Shown here in pieces: positions 36,213 through 44,662 of a stretch of 45,416 nucleotides of DNA. Position numbers and translations under genes: made by a program. Origin of the DNA: Dendronalium phyllosphericum CENA369. Its GTDB lineage: Bacteria; Cyanobacteriota; Cyanobacteriia; Cyanobacteriales; Nostocaceae. How positions within the stretch are numbered: position 1 is the stretch's first letter; the number at the start of each line of letters is the position of its first letter. The notes under the pieces were generated by a model that saw only the letters and a program-made list of their open reading frames with translations, searched no databases and had not been told where the DNA came from. The stretch lies in assembly GCF_016056275.1 (NCBI RefSeq), contig NZ_JAECZA010000312.1, forward strand, positions 1-45,416, in the 5' to 3' direction.

Positions 36213-36246
36213 TTAAGATATTGAAAATATCTTAATTATTTTTTAG
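36213..36246. terminator. AT-rich hairpin followed by T run
   Basis: TTAAGATATT (36213-36222) and AATATCTTAA (36226-36235), followed by TTATTTTTT. No gene ends nearby on the plus strand, so its role is uncertain. Confidence 0.35.
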
Positions 36247-36493
36247 AACCTGCTATCATTTAGATGAAAATCTAATTAGATTTGCATTTAATTAGAATGC
36301 GGTTTTCTCCAAAGCAGTAATGGTGCTGTACTGGTTAGGTTCTCAACACCCTTTCCCATAGCGCAGGGAAGTAAAGATTGCTTATCCAAAAAGTATCGCT
36401 AGTTCTGCATTTGTGCGATCGCGATTTTTTGTAGTAGTTGATTTACATTTCGCCATGTTGTACCGCTCATCAACTAGACACAGAAGACAGAAT

Positions 36494-36676
36494 ATGCTCA
36501 AACCAGGCATTTCACTCGTACAAGCAGCCAGGTTTTTGGGTGTAGACCAAAGTAGTTTGTATATGGCTTTGCAAAAGGGACAAATCCCGACTCGAAGACA
36601 AAATGGACGAACTGTAGTTACCTCAGGGGCATTAATGGAATATCAAGCTAGAAAACGGGCTAATTTTCAACATTAG
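36494..36676 (+). CDS. Excisionase/MerR-like helix-turn-helix protein (60 aa)
   Basis: From the ATG at 36494 the product has 60 residues: ISLVQAARFLGVDQSSLYMALQKGQIPTRRQ is a clear winged HTH of the excisionase or 'HTH_17' type, where the segment after 'GV....' recognises DNA. The tail ends in EYQARKRANFQH. A longer frame back to 36413 is possible but its start is not conserved-looking. No integrase is adjacent; it may be a general small regulator. Confidence 0.75.
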   Translation: MLKPGISLVQAARFLGVDQSSLYMALQKGQIPTRRQNGRTVVTSGALMEYQARKRANFQH

Positions 36677-36757
36677 TGTAATTTCTAGCGGAATGTAAAG
36701 CGATGAGGAAGATGAGGAGACTAGGGAAATAACTAATCCCCAGCCCCCTTATCCTCA

Positions 36758-37675
36758 TCATTGCCAATCCAAAATAACTTGCGTCCAGCGTTTGGCGATC
36801 GCCAATTCATTCGCCGCAGGTCTGTATTGTGTATTTTGTGGATAGACTCGAATCCGCATACCCTGAAGAGAAGAACGACCAAACCGCGTCAAGTTATATA
36901 ACTTTAATCGCAATTGCAGCGGTAAAGGTAATAACAACATGGTTCCAACTTGAATAAGTAGTTTCTTAAGGCGAAAAGAGATATTTTTCTGAGCCTTTTG
37001 CACTTCTTGAGGTTCGGCAAAAGCACCACGGAGTTTCATGAAACCGCAATTGCTAGTTGAGACACTAACTAAATAGCCATCAGCTAACTCAAAAGCGATA
37101 GTGATTTGGATATCGTCTTTGAGAGTTAAGGGTAAAACAAGCCTTCCTTGGGGTTTTAATTGTTCTTGCCAAGCGATCGCAATATCCCATGCTGCTACCG
37201 TGAGGATAATGCGATCGTATGGTGCGGCGCTAGGATAACCAAACCCTCCATCAGCGCAGATAACTTTTACTTGCTCAAAGCCAGCCTTTTCTAAATGCAT
37301 TTGCGCGTCTTGGACAATATCTTCATCAATATCAATTGCAATTACTTGGCCGCTTTCACCAACAATATGGGCCATGAGTGCAGCATTATAACCAGTTCCC
37401 GCACCGATTTCCAAAACGCGATCGCCCGGTTGCAAATCGAGTTGTTCTAACATAATTGCCATCACAGCTGGCTGTGACGAAGAACTTACAGGCTTACCAT
37501 CTAAATATTTAGTGACAATAGCATCATCTTTATAAACCTTTTCTAGTGGTACATCCGGCAAAAAAAGGTGGCGTGGTACAGCACGAAAAGCAGCTTCTAC
37601 ACGCGGAGTCCGGATTAGTCCCTCCTGTTTTAGCCGTTCGACCAACGCTTGATGCAATGCAGAGATGTTGCTCAT
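36758..37675 (-). CDS. Protein-L-isoaspartate O-methyltransferase family protein
   Basis: 305 residues. The first 210 match the PCMT family: RTPRVEAAFRAVPRHLFLP, the VSSSSQPAVMAIMLEQL motif (about 63-79), SAM-binding VLEIGAGTGYNAAL (about 87-100) and VIAIDIDEDIV. The C-terminal 90 residues, ending near ELAIAKRWTQVILDW, are an extension beyond the classical enzyme, so it may act on other substrates. Classical Pcm repairs isoaspartyl damage in proteins. It stands alone with repeat-rich sequence upstream. Confidence 0.85.
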   Translation of the reverse strand: MSNISALHQALVERLKQEGLIRTPRVEAAFRAVPRHLFLPDVPLEKVYKDDAIVTKYLDGKPVSSSSQPAVMAIMLEQLDLQPGDRVLEIGAGTGYNAALMAHIVGESGQVIAIDIDEDIVQDAQMHLEKAGFEQVKVICADGGFGYPSAAPYDRIILTVAAWDIAIAWQEQLKPQGRLVLPLTLKDDIQITIAFELADGYLVSVSTSNCGFMKLRGAFAEPQEVQKAQKNISFRLKKLLIQVGTMLLLPLPLQLRLKLYNLTRFGRSSLQGMRIRVYPQNTQYRPAANELAIAKRWTQVILDWQ

Positions 37676-38013
37676 GAATTATTTAGCGATATAGCTGGGG
37701 ACTGGGGACTGGTGACTAGGTACTGGTGACTGGGTGAAAAGTCTTTTTATGTCTAGGTTCGAGCGTCTGTTAATGTCCTAATACTACTGGCGACGGCGAT
37801 ACTAGGTAAAAAGCTGAATAATACAGTATTTTTTCGAGAACAGGAGGGCTAGCAAAGCATGACTTGGATATAACGTGTATTTCGCGATCGCTACAGACGT
37901 TACTCAATCCACGAGGTTTTTTGCAAACGATAAATTCATCACTGATTTTGTGGTTGAACTGTGAAGCAGGTATAACAATTCAGTTGGAGCCTACAGACTG
38001 AAGTTAATTTACT
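37676..38013. other. Spacer with tandem repeat
   Basis: Contains 'ctggggactggggactggtgact...ggtactggtgactggg' heptamer-like repeats at 37693-37735. No gene is seen. Confidence 0.5.
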
Positions 38014-38928
38014 TCAATCTAGAGGTAAGACATCGTGAAAGTCTTTATAGTCAATGTAGCGATCGCCATTGGGTTTATGATGTATGATATCGACAAACCG
38101 ATTGTTCCACAAAATATCATGAGTACCATAACTGTGACGGGCGTTAACAACTTGTGCAACCGTTTCATCAATGCCACTTAAAGAAACCATAAGTATAGTA
38201 TGAGTCTCGATTAGCAACTCTGGTGTCACTCCATAGAGAGGACTGGACTCATCAATTACATGCATTGCTAACCAAGTTAGTGCAAAGCCAGGTGTCTGGT
38301 TTCTCAATAGTTTGAGTTCGTGGAACCGACGGATAAAATGCCCTTCTGCGCTCACTTCATCGCGCATCAAATACACCCGCATTTGTGCTTCTAGAATTGT
38401 GTTGCGTCGTTGATTAGCAGTGCGAAACATCAGAGTCGGTACTCCCTCATGTGGTGTAATTACTGCAACACGGCTAAACATTACACGGGCAGTCGGTCGA
38501 GAAAAACGAGCAAATGCTAATCCTGTCATCACCGCAATTCCCATCAAACCCACCATCGCTTCTATGGTGACAATAGTATTGGCGTAAATAGTTTTAGGAT
38601 ACATCGCACCATAGCCAATAGATGCCAAAGTTTGCACGCTGAAGAAAAAGAAATCTAAAAAAGAACCAGGTTCCGCATTGGCAATACAATCGCCTCCTAC
38701 CAAATAAGCTAAGGCAAATACAGTATTAATAGCTACATAAAAAATAAATATCATCCCCAAAAAACCGCTCCAGGGAATTGTCAGCAGCAGATGGTAGGGA
38801 TCGCGCCAGTAGGAATACCATGCACCCAAGCCCACAATCTCGAAATGTCCATTTTGGACTTTAATGTGAATGCATGGCATTAGACGCTTTCGTTGCTTCC
38901 GTGAAAGTCGCTTCAGTCGAATTTTCAT
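38014..38928 (-). CDS. Inward-rectifier-type potassium channel (KirBac family)
   Basis: From the ATG at 38926-38928 the product is 304 residues. It has the KirBac layout: slide helix (YWRDPYHLLLTIPW), outer helix (FLGMIFIFYVAINTVFALAYLV), pore helix and selectivity filter LASIGYG, inner helix (TIVTIEAMVGLMGIAVMTGLAFARFSRP) and a large cytoplasmic immunoglobulin-like domain from about residue 150 (MFRTANQRRNTILEAQMRVYL, then LTWLAMHVIDESSPLYG). It should conduct K+ across the inner membrane as a tetramer. A TTG at 38976 would add 16 residues; neither start has a clear ribosome site. Confidence 0.92.
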   Translation of the reverse strand: MKIRLKRLSRKQRKRLMPCIHIKVQNGHFEIVGLGAWYSYWRDPYHLLLTIPWSGFLGMIFIFYVAINTVFALAYLVGGDCIANAEPGSFLDFFFFSVQTLASIGYGAMYPKTIYANTIVTIEAMVGLMGIAVMTGLAFARFSRPTARVMFSRVAVITPHEGVPTLMFRTANQRRNTILEAQMRVYLMRDEVSAEGHFIRRFHELKLLRNQTPGFALTWLAMHVIDESSPLYGVTPELLIETHTILMVSLSGIDETVAQVVNARHSYGTHDILWNNRFVDIIHHKPNGDRYIDYKDFHDVLPLD

Positions 38929-39038
38929 TGGGAGTAGCCAAAGGAACGGCGAGTAGTTAGTATGACTAGAGTTCAAAAGTTGCTGGCTTTAGTTACAGAA
39001 CTGTCAACAAGTTACAACCTGCTGGTTAAATATCGCAA

Positions 39039-40220
39039 ATGAATCGAAATTTTTGGATTATAGCTTTAATTGCCTTTATTAATTCCCTCAGTTTTACAAT
39101 TTTAATTCCCATTATCTATCTTTATGGCAAACGATTTGGACTGAGCGATTTCCAGACTAGTTTGTTGTTTTCGATTTATTCCATAGCTCAGTTTTTCGCC
39201 ACTCCTGTCATCGGCAAACTTTCGGATCGCTTTGGACGTAAGCCTTTACTGATTATTAGTTTGGCTGGGACTGTCATCGCTAATTTACTCGCTGGAACTG
39301 CGACAACAGCAATTGTTTTGTTTCTAGCTCGCTTTTTAGATGGCATCACTGGAGGCAATGCTTCTGTTGCTCAAGCAATGATTTCAGATGTCACCAGTCC
39401 TGAAAACCGCGCTCAGGGATTTGGCATTTTTGGAGCTGGCTTAAGTCTAGGCTTCGTGTTAGGGCCAGCTACAAGCTTGTTGGCACAGCAGATATCTTTG
39501 GGTGCTGCGTTTTTAGTTTCGAGTACAGTCGCACTCGTCGCTCTTCTAATTACAATCTTTTTTGTCCCAGAACCTCTACAAACAAGAGCTGAGAAAGCAC
39601 ACAATATTTTTGATCTCGGTTTAGGTAATTTAATTAGAGGTTTGTTTATGCCAAAAGTGGGCGTACTTCTAATTATCAACTTTTTCATCGGAACTACTTT
39701 CACAATTTTTACCTATGCCTTTCAACCCTACTTTCTGAATGTGTTGGGTCAAAATAATCGGTCTTTAACAACGATGTTTCTCTTATTTGGTGTGCTAGGT
39801 GCGATTATGCAGACTTGGGGAGTCTCAATCCTGAAACGTAAATTTAGTGTAGTTAATATATTGTTTTTAGCGTTATTTATCCGCAGTTTGTCATTTGTGC
39901 TGATGCCAGTGTTGCCTATAGTAATTTATTTCGTGGCTGTCAGCATATTATTTTCACTGTTTAATTCTCTAGTGCAACCCGCGATCAACACGCTAATTTC
40001 TCTTAACGCTAAACCACAAGACCAAGGTACTGCAATGGGTTTGAATGCATCGTATTTAAGTATTGCCAATGGTGTTGGCCCCGTAATAGCAGGAATGTTA
40101 ATTCATCAATCAAATCCTCAAACTTATGGCTATCCATTATATTTAGCTGGAATCCTGACTTTTCTTGTATTATTTTTGGCAATTTTTACTCGCCAAAGGT
40201 ACATACCAAAAGTTGTATAA
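39039..40220 (+). CDS. MFS drug/metabolite exporter (TetA-like)
   Basis: 393 residues with about 12 membrane helices. The loop between helices 2 and 3 carries motif A (GKLSDRFGRKPLL), and helix 5 has GFVLGPATSLL, the motif C of drug:H+ antiporters. The general pattern matches the DHA1/TetA group. Substrate unknown. It starts 62 bases from the KirBac TTG and is divergent from it. It has no adjacent regulator. Confidence 0.9.
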   Translation: MNRNFWIIALIAFINSLSFTILIPIIYLYGKRFGLSDFQTSLLFSIYSIAQFFATPVIGKLSDRFGRKPLLIISLAGTVIANLLAGTATTAIVLFLARFLDGITGGNASVAQAMISDVTSPENRAQGFGIFGAGLSLGFVLGPATSLLAQQISLGAAFLVSSTVALVALLITIFFVPEPLQTRAEKAHNIFDLGLGNLIRGLFMPKVGVLLIINFFIGTTFTIFTYAFQPYFLNVLGQNNRSLTTMFLLFGVLGAIMQTWGVSILKRKFSVVNILFLALFIRSLSFVLMPVLPIVIYFVAVSILFSLFNSLVQPAINTLISLNAKPQDQGTAMGLNASYLSIANGVGPVIAGMLIHQSNPQTYGYPLYLAGILTFLVLFLAIFTRQRYIPKVV

Positions 40221-40459
40221 AGGTAAACTTAATTATACAAAATCAGTCATATCAACCTTGGTATCTAGCTTTTGGTTCGTCAAGTACGAAAGAAAGGACT
40301 CCGACTGTCTCCAGAGCCTCAACAAATACCTTCTTCCACTGAACCGTATTGATGCATGAGGTACTATAAATTAGTATAGTTAAGAACAAGACTTGTTCAA
40401 ACCAGATTAAGTTAATGTATTTTAGTATACTATTCACCAATCTATAACAACGAAAATCT

Positions 40460-40609
40460 ATGCATGAAATGAAGCCTTGGACTACTAGTTTGGTAGTCAT
40501 AATATCTGTGATTGCAACTTCAATAGGTGCTTACAATTTGGAATGGTTTTTAAATACTGCCTGTTTAATAGATACTATGCCTACTATAAGCAAAAATTGT
40601 AAGCGGTAG
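40460..40609 (+). CDS. Predicted small membrane protein (49 aa)
   Basis: Below usual ORF cut-offs. MHEMKPWTTS is followed by a hydrophobic helix (LVVIISVIATSIGAYNLEWF) and a tail with two cysteines (TACLIDTMP, KNCKR). The layout resembles small membrane or secreted proteins. No clear ribosome site, so this is a tentative call. A strong terminator follows 45 bases later. Confidence 0.35.
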   Translation: MHEMKPWTTSLVVIISVIATSIGAYNLEWFLNTACLIDTMPTISKNCKR

Positions 40610-40648
40610 TTATAACTAGGGTTTATCTACCTGATTTGAGTAAATAGC

Positions 40649-40679
40649 AAAAAAGTAGTGTAGATAAATCTACACTACT
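40649..40679 (-). terminator. Terminator hairpin between convergent genes
   Basis: AGTAGTGTAGA (40654-40664) and TCTACACTACT (40669-40679) form a perfect 11-bp stem with a TAAA loop; on the minus strand TTTTTT follows. Ends the first AvaK-like gene. Confidence 0.85.
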
Positions 40680-40703
40680 AAGTTTAAGTTACCTGCTCAA
40701 AGT

Positions 40704-41609
40704 TTAGATTTCCGGCTTGGATTGTTGTCCTTGAGAACACCTATCGAACCATTCCTGATATTTTTTCTGGGTTGACTCGTCTGTAACGGTAATTGCTATT
40801 TTCACCTGCTGACATCCATGATTGCGTTCTAAGGCGATCGCATTTAAAAGTAAACTAGCTATTTTAGGAGAGCTAAAGTTACCTGTTACGGTTAAACCAT
40901 TATCAAAACTAGTGACTTGGGGTATTTCTCCTTCGGTTAACTCGATACCAGAAATTTCTCCTTCCTCTAAATCAATCTCTGCAAGTTGTCTGTGTTCTGG
41001 ACTAACTTGTTCTACAATTAGTTTTTCTCGTCGGACAGGAACTTGTATCATCCGAGTTTCAATTTCTTTACGAACAATTACCTCGCCAATTTTGCGTTTT
41101 TTATTGTCAATTACTAGTCGTTCTTCGAGTAAACGAATAATCTTTTCTTCTTCAGCTTTTGATAAATTGGCTGGTTCTAATTGGCCATTTATTATTTGAT
41201 GGTTACCTGCTTGCTCAGTTAAATTCTCCGCCATTTTTTCGTCACCTGGGGTTTCTCTTCCTAAATGTTCGGGCATATACTCTATTTGCACTCGATCCAT
41301 GTCTAAAAAAACAGATTTAGTTTTATCGTCAATTTTTTGGATTTTTTGACTTCTTAAAGTGAAGAATCTGTGTTTATCTAAATATTGTTCCTCTGTTTGT
41401 AGATTTTGGTCATTTATTTGCCGTTCTATTAAGAAGTTAATCTGACGATTAGCATCTAAAATTAAATCTTTAACTTTGCCGACAATTTGACCTTGACTAT
41501 CGATGACAGTGAAATATTTTACTCTTTTTTTCAGTATTTCTAGTAAGTTCCGAATACTATTTTTCTGGCTGTGTCTATCGAATTTATCCGCCATTGATTG
41601 GCTATTCAT
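40704..41609 (-). CDS. PRC-barrel and DUF2382 protein, AvaK-like (most diverged copy)
   Basis: From the ATG at 41607-41609 about 301 residues. An N-terminal PRC-barrel (RVKYFTVIDSQGQIVGKVKDLIL) precedes a DUF2382 domain (about 165-230: EEEKIIRLLEERLVIDNKKR, then GEVIVRKEIETRMIQVPVRR), which matches the stress proteins of the YsnF/AvaK type. The C-terminal 70 residues (VTGNFSSPKIASLLLNAIAL, then VKIAITVTDESTQKKYQEW) are not in the other two copies. AvaK is known as an akinete marker in Anabaena variabilis; this copy is an inferred relative. The start is uncertain (TTG at 41615 or ATG at 41594 also possible). Confidence 0.82.
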   Translation of the reverse strand: MNSQSMADKFDRHSQKNSIRNLLEILKKRVKYFTVIDSQGQIVGKVKDLILDANRQINFLIERQINDQNLQTEEQYLDKHRFFTLRSQKIQKIDDKTKSVFLDMDRVQIEYMPEHLGRETPGDEKMAENLTEQAGNHQIINGQLEPANLSKAEEEKIIRLLEERLVIDNKKRKIGEVIVRKEIETRMIQVPVRREKLIVEQVSPEHRQLAEIDLEEGEISGIELTEGEIPQVTSFDNGLTVTGNFSSPKIASLLLNAIALERNHGCQQVKIAITVTDESTQKKYQEWFDRCSQGQQSKPEI

Positions 41610-41674
41610 AAACAAGATTTAAGAAATACATTTAAAAAACTAATTATATTATTTATCATAATTTAGCAACTATA

Positions 41675-41716
41675 AGTACAGGTAAAGCTAATTTATAAAA
41701 AAGCTTTACCTGTACT
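41675..41716 (-). terminator. 15-bp stem between AvaK-like genes
   Basis: AGTACAGGTAAAGCT (41675-41689) and AGCTTTACCTGTACT (41702-41716) are perfect arms. It lies just after the middle AvaK-like gene's stop. The outer AGTACAGG/CCTGTACT sequence also forms the hairpin at 42889-42925. Confidence 0.7.
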
Positions 41717-41759
41717 ATGTCTACTTAGTTATTAGCTAATCACTAATTAACTCTGTCGA

Positions 41760-42701
41760 TTAGCGCTCTTCAACTGGCAGTCCTGGAGCGTTGACATCTA
41801 ATTCTTCACGGCGTATAGTTTCTTGAGCCTCTACCGTGTCATGCTCTACAACTTTTTTAACTCTGACTTCTTCACGCAAAACAGCTTCTTTGCGAATATC
41901 AGGAGTTTCTTCGTGAAGTTCTACGCGAGCAACTTCGCCTTCACGGAAGTCAGCTTCGCCAGGTGCAACAGCTCTACCGGCATCTGCGGGAGTTACGCGT
42001 TCAATCACAACGCGTTCTCTTTCTACAGGCACTGCTACCCTTGCCGTTTCAGTTTCTACATGCTTGCCGATTGTAACTTCTCCAGTTTTGATGCGTCGCT
42101 TGTTCGCAATTAGCCGTTCTTCGTACAATCTTAAGGTTTGATGATTTTGCTCGTTTAACCCAAACAAAGAATCATCGCGGTCGTAATTATAGGTGTCGCG
42201 GTCGTAAGTCGGAGTATTCGCTGTTGTATAGCTTGTATCTAAGGTTGCATCTAAAGGTGTAGGTGTATCCACAATTGCTGGAGTTCCTAGACCAACTGGT
42301 GTATCTATAACTGGCGAAGTTCCTAAACCAGTGGTTTGGTAGCTGGGATTGCGATAGATTCCACGTACTCTTTCTTCATAATCGTAATCGAGCGCGTTAC
42401 GTTCGTCGAACTCAGGTAAATCTTCTGCTTGTTCCCTTGTCAGACCAACAGCATAGATGCGATCGCTGTTATAGTCAATGCGAGAACGACCAACAGGTAG
42501 TAATACTTTTTTGCCAAAAATCCAGAAACCTAAGTCAACAACCAGATAACGAAAATGGCCTTCTTCGTCTACTAAGACATCGCTGACCATGCCTATCTTT
42601 TCGTTAGTTCCTTCTGTATATACACCTAATCCTTTGACATCATTACCTTGAAAAGTGTCTTTGTAATCAGGATCGAAATCTTCTAATTTATAAAGAGCCA
42701 T
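41760..42701 (-). CDS. AvaK-like PRC-barrel/DUF2382 protein
   Basis: 313 residues. PRC-barrel at about 1-115 (GNDVKGLGVYTEGTNEKIGMV, DEEGHFRYLVVDLGFWIFGKK, SRIDYNSDRIYAVGLT). A threonine/proline-rich linker at about 125-175 has DYRD-like repeats (YDRDTYNYDRDD). DUF2382 then runs from about 185 (QTLRLYEERLIANKRRIKTG) to the end, rich in Glu, Arg and Val. GAGG lies 9 bases before the ATG. PRC-barrel/DUF2382 proteins rise in stress and resting cells; AvaK marks akinetes. Middle gene of a three-gene tandem. Confidence 0.9.
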   Translation of the reverse strand: MALYKLEDFDPDYKDTFQGNDVKGLGVYTEGTNEKIGMVSDVLVDEEGHFRYLVVDLGFWIFGKKVLLPVGRSRIDYNSDRIYAVGLTREQAEDLPEFDERNALDYDYEERVRGIYRNPSYQTTGLGTSPVIDTPVGLGTPAIVDTPTPLDATLDTSYTTANTPTYDRDTYNYDRDDSLFGLNEQNHQTLRLYEERLIANKRRIKTGEVTIGKHVETETARVAVPVERERVVIERVTPADAGRAVAPGEADFREGEVARVELHEETPDIRKEAVLREEVRVKKVVEHDTVEAQETIRREELDVNAPGLPVEER

Positions 42702-42888
42702 TAAATTTTACCTCAGTAGTTTCATACCTTCTTCTTATTAATTAGAATACAAATTTATCCCTGAACTTTCCTCCTTCTCTCGACTGAATTGTTTCAGTAT
42801 AAGGTTATCAAAAGAAATAGGTATTCTCTTTTATACTCTAGATATCAGGTTTCACATTTTGGTAAATATAATTAATAGCAATGCCAAA

Positions 42889-42925
42889 AGTACAGGCAGA
42901 GTACATATGTATCTCTGCCTGTACT
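42889..42925. terminator. Hairpin sharing its stem sequence with the one at 41675
   Basis: AGTACAGGCAGAG (42889-42901) and CTCTGCCTGTACT (42913-42925) are perfect arms; TTTTTT follows on the plus strand and a shorter TTTT on the minus strand. Located just after the third AvaK-like gene's stop. Confidence 0.65.
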
Positions 42926-42965
42926 ATTTTTTAAAATATATCTTCACAAATTCCTTAACTAGCTC

Positions 42966-43805
42966 TTAAACAACTCCATGTCTAGTTGTACTAGTTTCAT
43001 CCACATGCAATTCGCCCGCAGTATTAATATCTAACTCTTCTCGACGAATTGTATCTTGCGTTTCTACTGTGTCTCTATCTACTACTTTCTTAACTCGGAC
43101 TTCTTCGCGCACAAACGCTTCTTTATAAATTTCGGGCGTTTCTTCGTATACTTCTATACGTGCTACTTGCCCTTCTTGAAACTTAGCTTCGTTTGGATCT
43201 ACAACTGTTGCTGCTGTAGGCTGAACTCGCTCAATTACAACACGTTCTTTTTCAACAGGTACTGAAACCCTTGCGATTTCGGTTTCGACATGTTTGCTAA
43301 CTGCTACTTCTCCAGTTTTGATTCGATGTTTGTGAGCAATCAAACGTTCTTCGTAAAGTCTTAGCGTTTGGTGATATTGCTCGTTCAAATCGTATAAAGC
43401 TGGTTCTTTTTGGTAACTGTATGTCTCGCGATCGTAAATTAGATTACTTGTTGAAGAACGAAACACACTGCGTACCTTTTCTTCAAAATTTTCATCCACA
43501 GGGATGTTTTCTCCATATTCAGGTAAATGTTCTATTTGCTGTTTACTTAATCCGTCAACATAGACACGTTTTGCTGGATAGTTGATACGTGAAAGGCCAA
43601 TTGGGAGTAATATTTTTTTACTCAGAGAATCTACGCTTGTGTCAATAACTAGATATCGAAAACGACCATCCTGGTCAACTAAAGCGTCAGCAACTGAGCC
43701 AACCCTCACTCCACCTTCGGTATGAACATCTAAAGCTTTTACATCATCACCACCAAATCTTTCTCGATAGTTTGGGTAAAATTGTTCCAGTTTGTAGAGA
43801 GGCAT
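42966..43805 (-). CDS. AvaK-like PRC-barrel/DUF2382 protein
   Basis: 279 residues, close paralogue of the 41760 gene: the N-termini (LYKLEQFYPNYRERFGGDDV against LYKLEDFDPDYKDTFQGNDV) and the DUF2382 region (QTLRLYEERLIAHKHRIKTG, then VPVEKERVVIERV and VRVKKVVDRDTVETQDTIRR) align almost without gaps. The main difference is a shorter linker. It is the first gene of the tandem in transcription order. 'Alternating Val/Glu/Arg' strands at the end form the repeated DUF2382 pattern. The role is probably structural or protective in stressed or resting cells. Confidence 0.9.
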   Translation of the reverse strand: MPLYKLEQFYPNYRERFGGDDVKALDVHTEGGVRVGSVADALVDQDGRFRYLVIDTSVDSLSKKILLPIGLSRINYPAKRVYVDGLSKQQIEHLPEYGENIPVDENFEEKVRSVFRSSTSNLIYDRETYSYQKEPALYDLNEQYHQTLRLYEERLIAHKHRIKTGEVAVSKHVETEIARVSVPVEKERVVIERVQPTAATVVDPNEAKFQEGQVARIEVYEETPEIYKEAFVREEVRVKKVVDRDTVETQDTIRREELDINTAGELHVDETSTTRHGVV

Positions 43806-44115
43806 ATGTTTTAAGTTCTTGAGGATATCTATACCATCAGCCTAAAAAGTACTATCTGGTGTTTCCTCCTGCTGGCGACTGAATTTATTAAGTGCTGAGT
43901 CAGTTGTCAGTTGTCAGTGGTCAGTGGTCAGTTGTTATTCTCCCTCATCCCCCTCATCTCCCCCCCTGCTCTCTTCTACCTCTGCCCCTCTGCTCCTCTC
44001 CCTCTACTCCCTACTTCACTCTAGTAAGTTACTGGGGACTGGGGAATAGCGAATAGGGATTAAGATAAAGTTACCCCTGATAAATGCAAAGGTTTACCTT
44101 CCGCCTCTGTCAGGG
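43806..44115. repeat. STRR and CT-rich low-complexity spacer
   Basis: Tandem GTCAGTTGTCAGTTGTCAGT and GGTCAGTGGTCAGT copies at about 43897-43937 are followed by CT-rich sequence (CCCTCATCCCCCTCATC and similar) to about 44020, and 'actggggactggggaatag'. No gene. Confidence 0.7.
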
Positions 44116-44355
44116 TTATAAACTTTCTAAAATCGTATCTACGCGATGCTGAAAATCAGCAATCGCATCGTCATAAGTGGGCGGTAACGTTTCTTCATCT
44201 TCATATCCCACACGTAAACAAACTTTACCGTTACGGCGAACCGTGTACTTATATCCCAAAATGCGAGAACGCCAATCACCTCTGGCTAATCTAGATTTAT
44301 CTGATTCGCACACTGCATGAATACTTGCCCAGAATCCTTTGTATTTGTAGCTCAT
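44116..44355 (-). CDS. Hypothetical protein (79 aa)
   Basis: 79 residues, polar and slightly basic at the N-terminus (YKYKGFWASIHAVCESDKSR, then DWRSRILGYKYTVRRNGKVC) with an acidic C-terminal helix (YDDAIADFQHRVDTILESL). I do not recognise it. It lies 33 bases downstream of a 54-aa gene on the same strand, so they may form an operon. Lack of a ribosome site before the ATG could mean translation depends on the upstream gene. Confidence 0.5.
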   Translation of the reverse strand: MSYKYKGFWASIHAVCESDKSRLARGDWRSRILGYKYTVRRNGKVCLRVGYEDEETLPPTYDDAIADFQHRVDTILESL

Positions 44356-44388
44356 ACAGCTATTTAGTCAAAATTCCCTTTTTGTCTC

Positions 44389-44553
44389 TTAATATTCGTC
44401 ATCTAAATCACTTACTACTATTTCTACTGTCTTTCCTACATCGTCAAACTGGAAAGATTCAATCTCTAGGTACTCATATCCAGTAGTACAAATAGTTACT
44501 TCCATCTCTAAAGGAAATGATTCTAATTTTTTGATTAAGTCCTCAACTGTCAT
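44389..44553 (-). CDS. Small acidic protein (54 aa)
   Basis: Below usual ORF cut-offs. MTVEDLIKKLESFPLEMEVT is followed by ICTTGYEYLEIESFQFDDVG and a C-terminal DLDDEY. AAAGGA lies five bases before the ATG. The 'M(T/N)V..LI..L...p.d.eV' start resembles small proteins found in phages and mobile DNA. Together with the 79-aa gene and the transposase fragment it may be accessory DNA. Confidence 0.5.
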   Translation of the reverse strand: MTVEDLIKKLESFPLEMEVTICTTGYEYLEIESFQFDDVGKTVEIVVSDLDDEY

Positions 44554-44572
44554 AATTCCTTTAACGTCTCAC

Positions 44573-44647
44573 TACTCAATTAAAATTTTGAGGGTCAAAT
44601 TTTAACTCACTGAATTGAGTTAAAACCCCACTTTAATTAAGTGGGGT
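44573..44647 (-). other. Structured segment after the transposase-like gene
   Basis: Contains ACCCCACTT/AAGTGGGGT arms (44625-44633, 44639-44647) with a TAATT loop and, further on, ACTCAATT/AATTGAGT arms around a TTAAAATTTTGA-type inner palindrome. The first hairpin, followed on the minus strand by TTTTAAC, can end the transposase transcript. The segment may also be an IS end. Confidence 0.5.
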
Positions 44648-44662
44648 AAGTGCGTCTCTTAT

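Larger units (their letters stand above)
35885..36493. other. Spacer with several palindromes
   Basis: Holds an interspersed hairpin repeat (36042-36077), a terminator-like hairpin (36213-36235), and the perfect palindrome AAATCTAATTAGATTT near 36269-36284. No gene is visible; a frame from 36413 runs into the HTH gene, but its first 27 residues look non-conserved. Confidence 0.5.

Noticed and set aside
40822-41199. 125-residue plus-strand frame rich in serine
   Set aside because: Antisense to the first AvaK-like gene; its open frame follows from the codon bias of the real gene.
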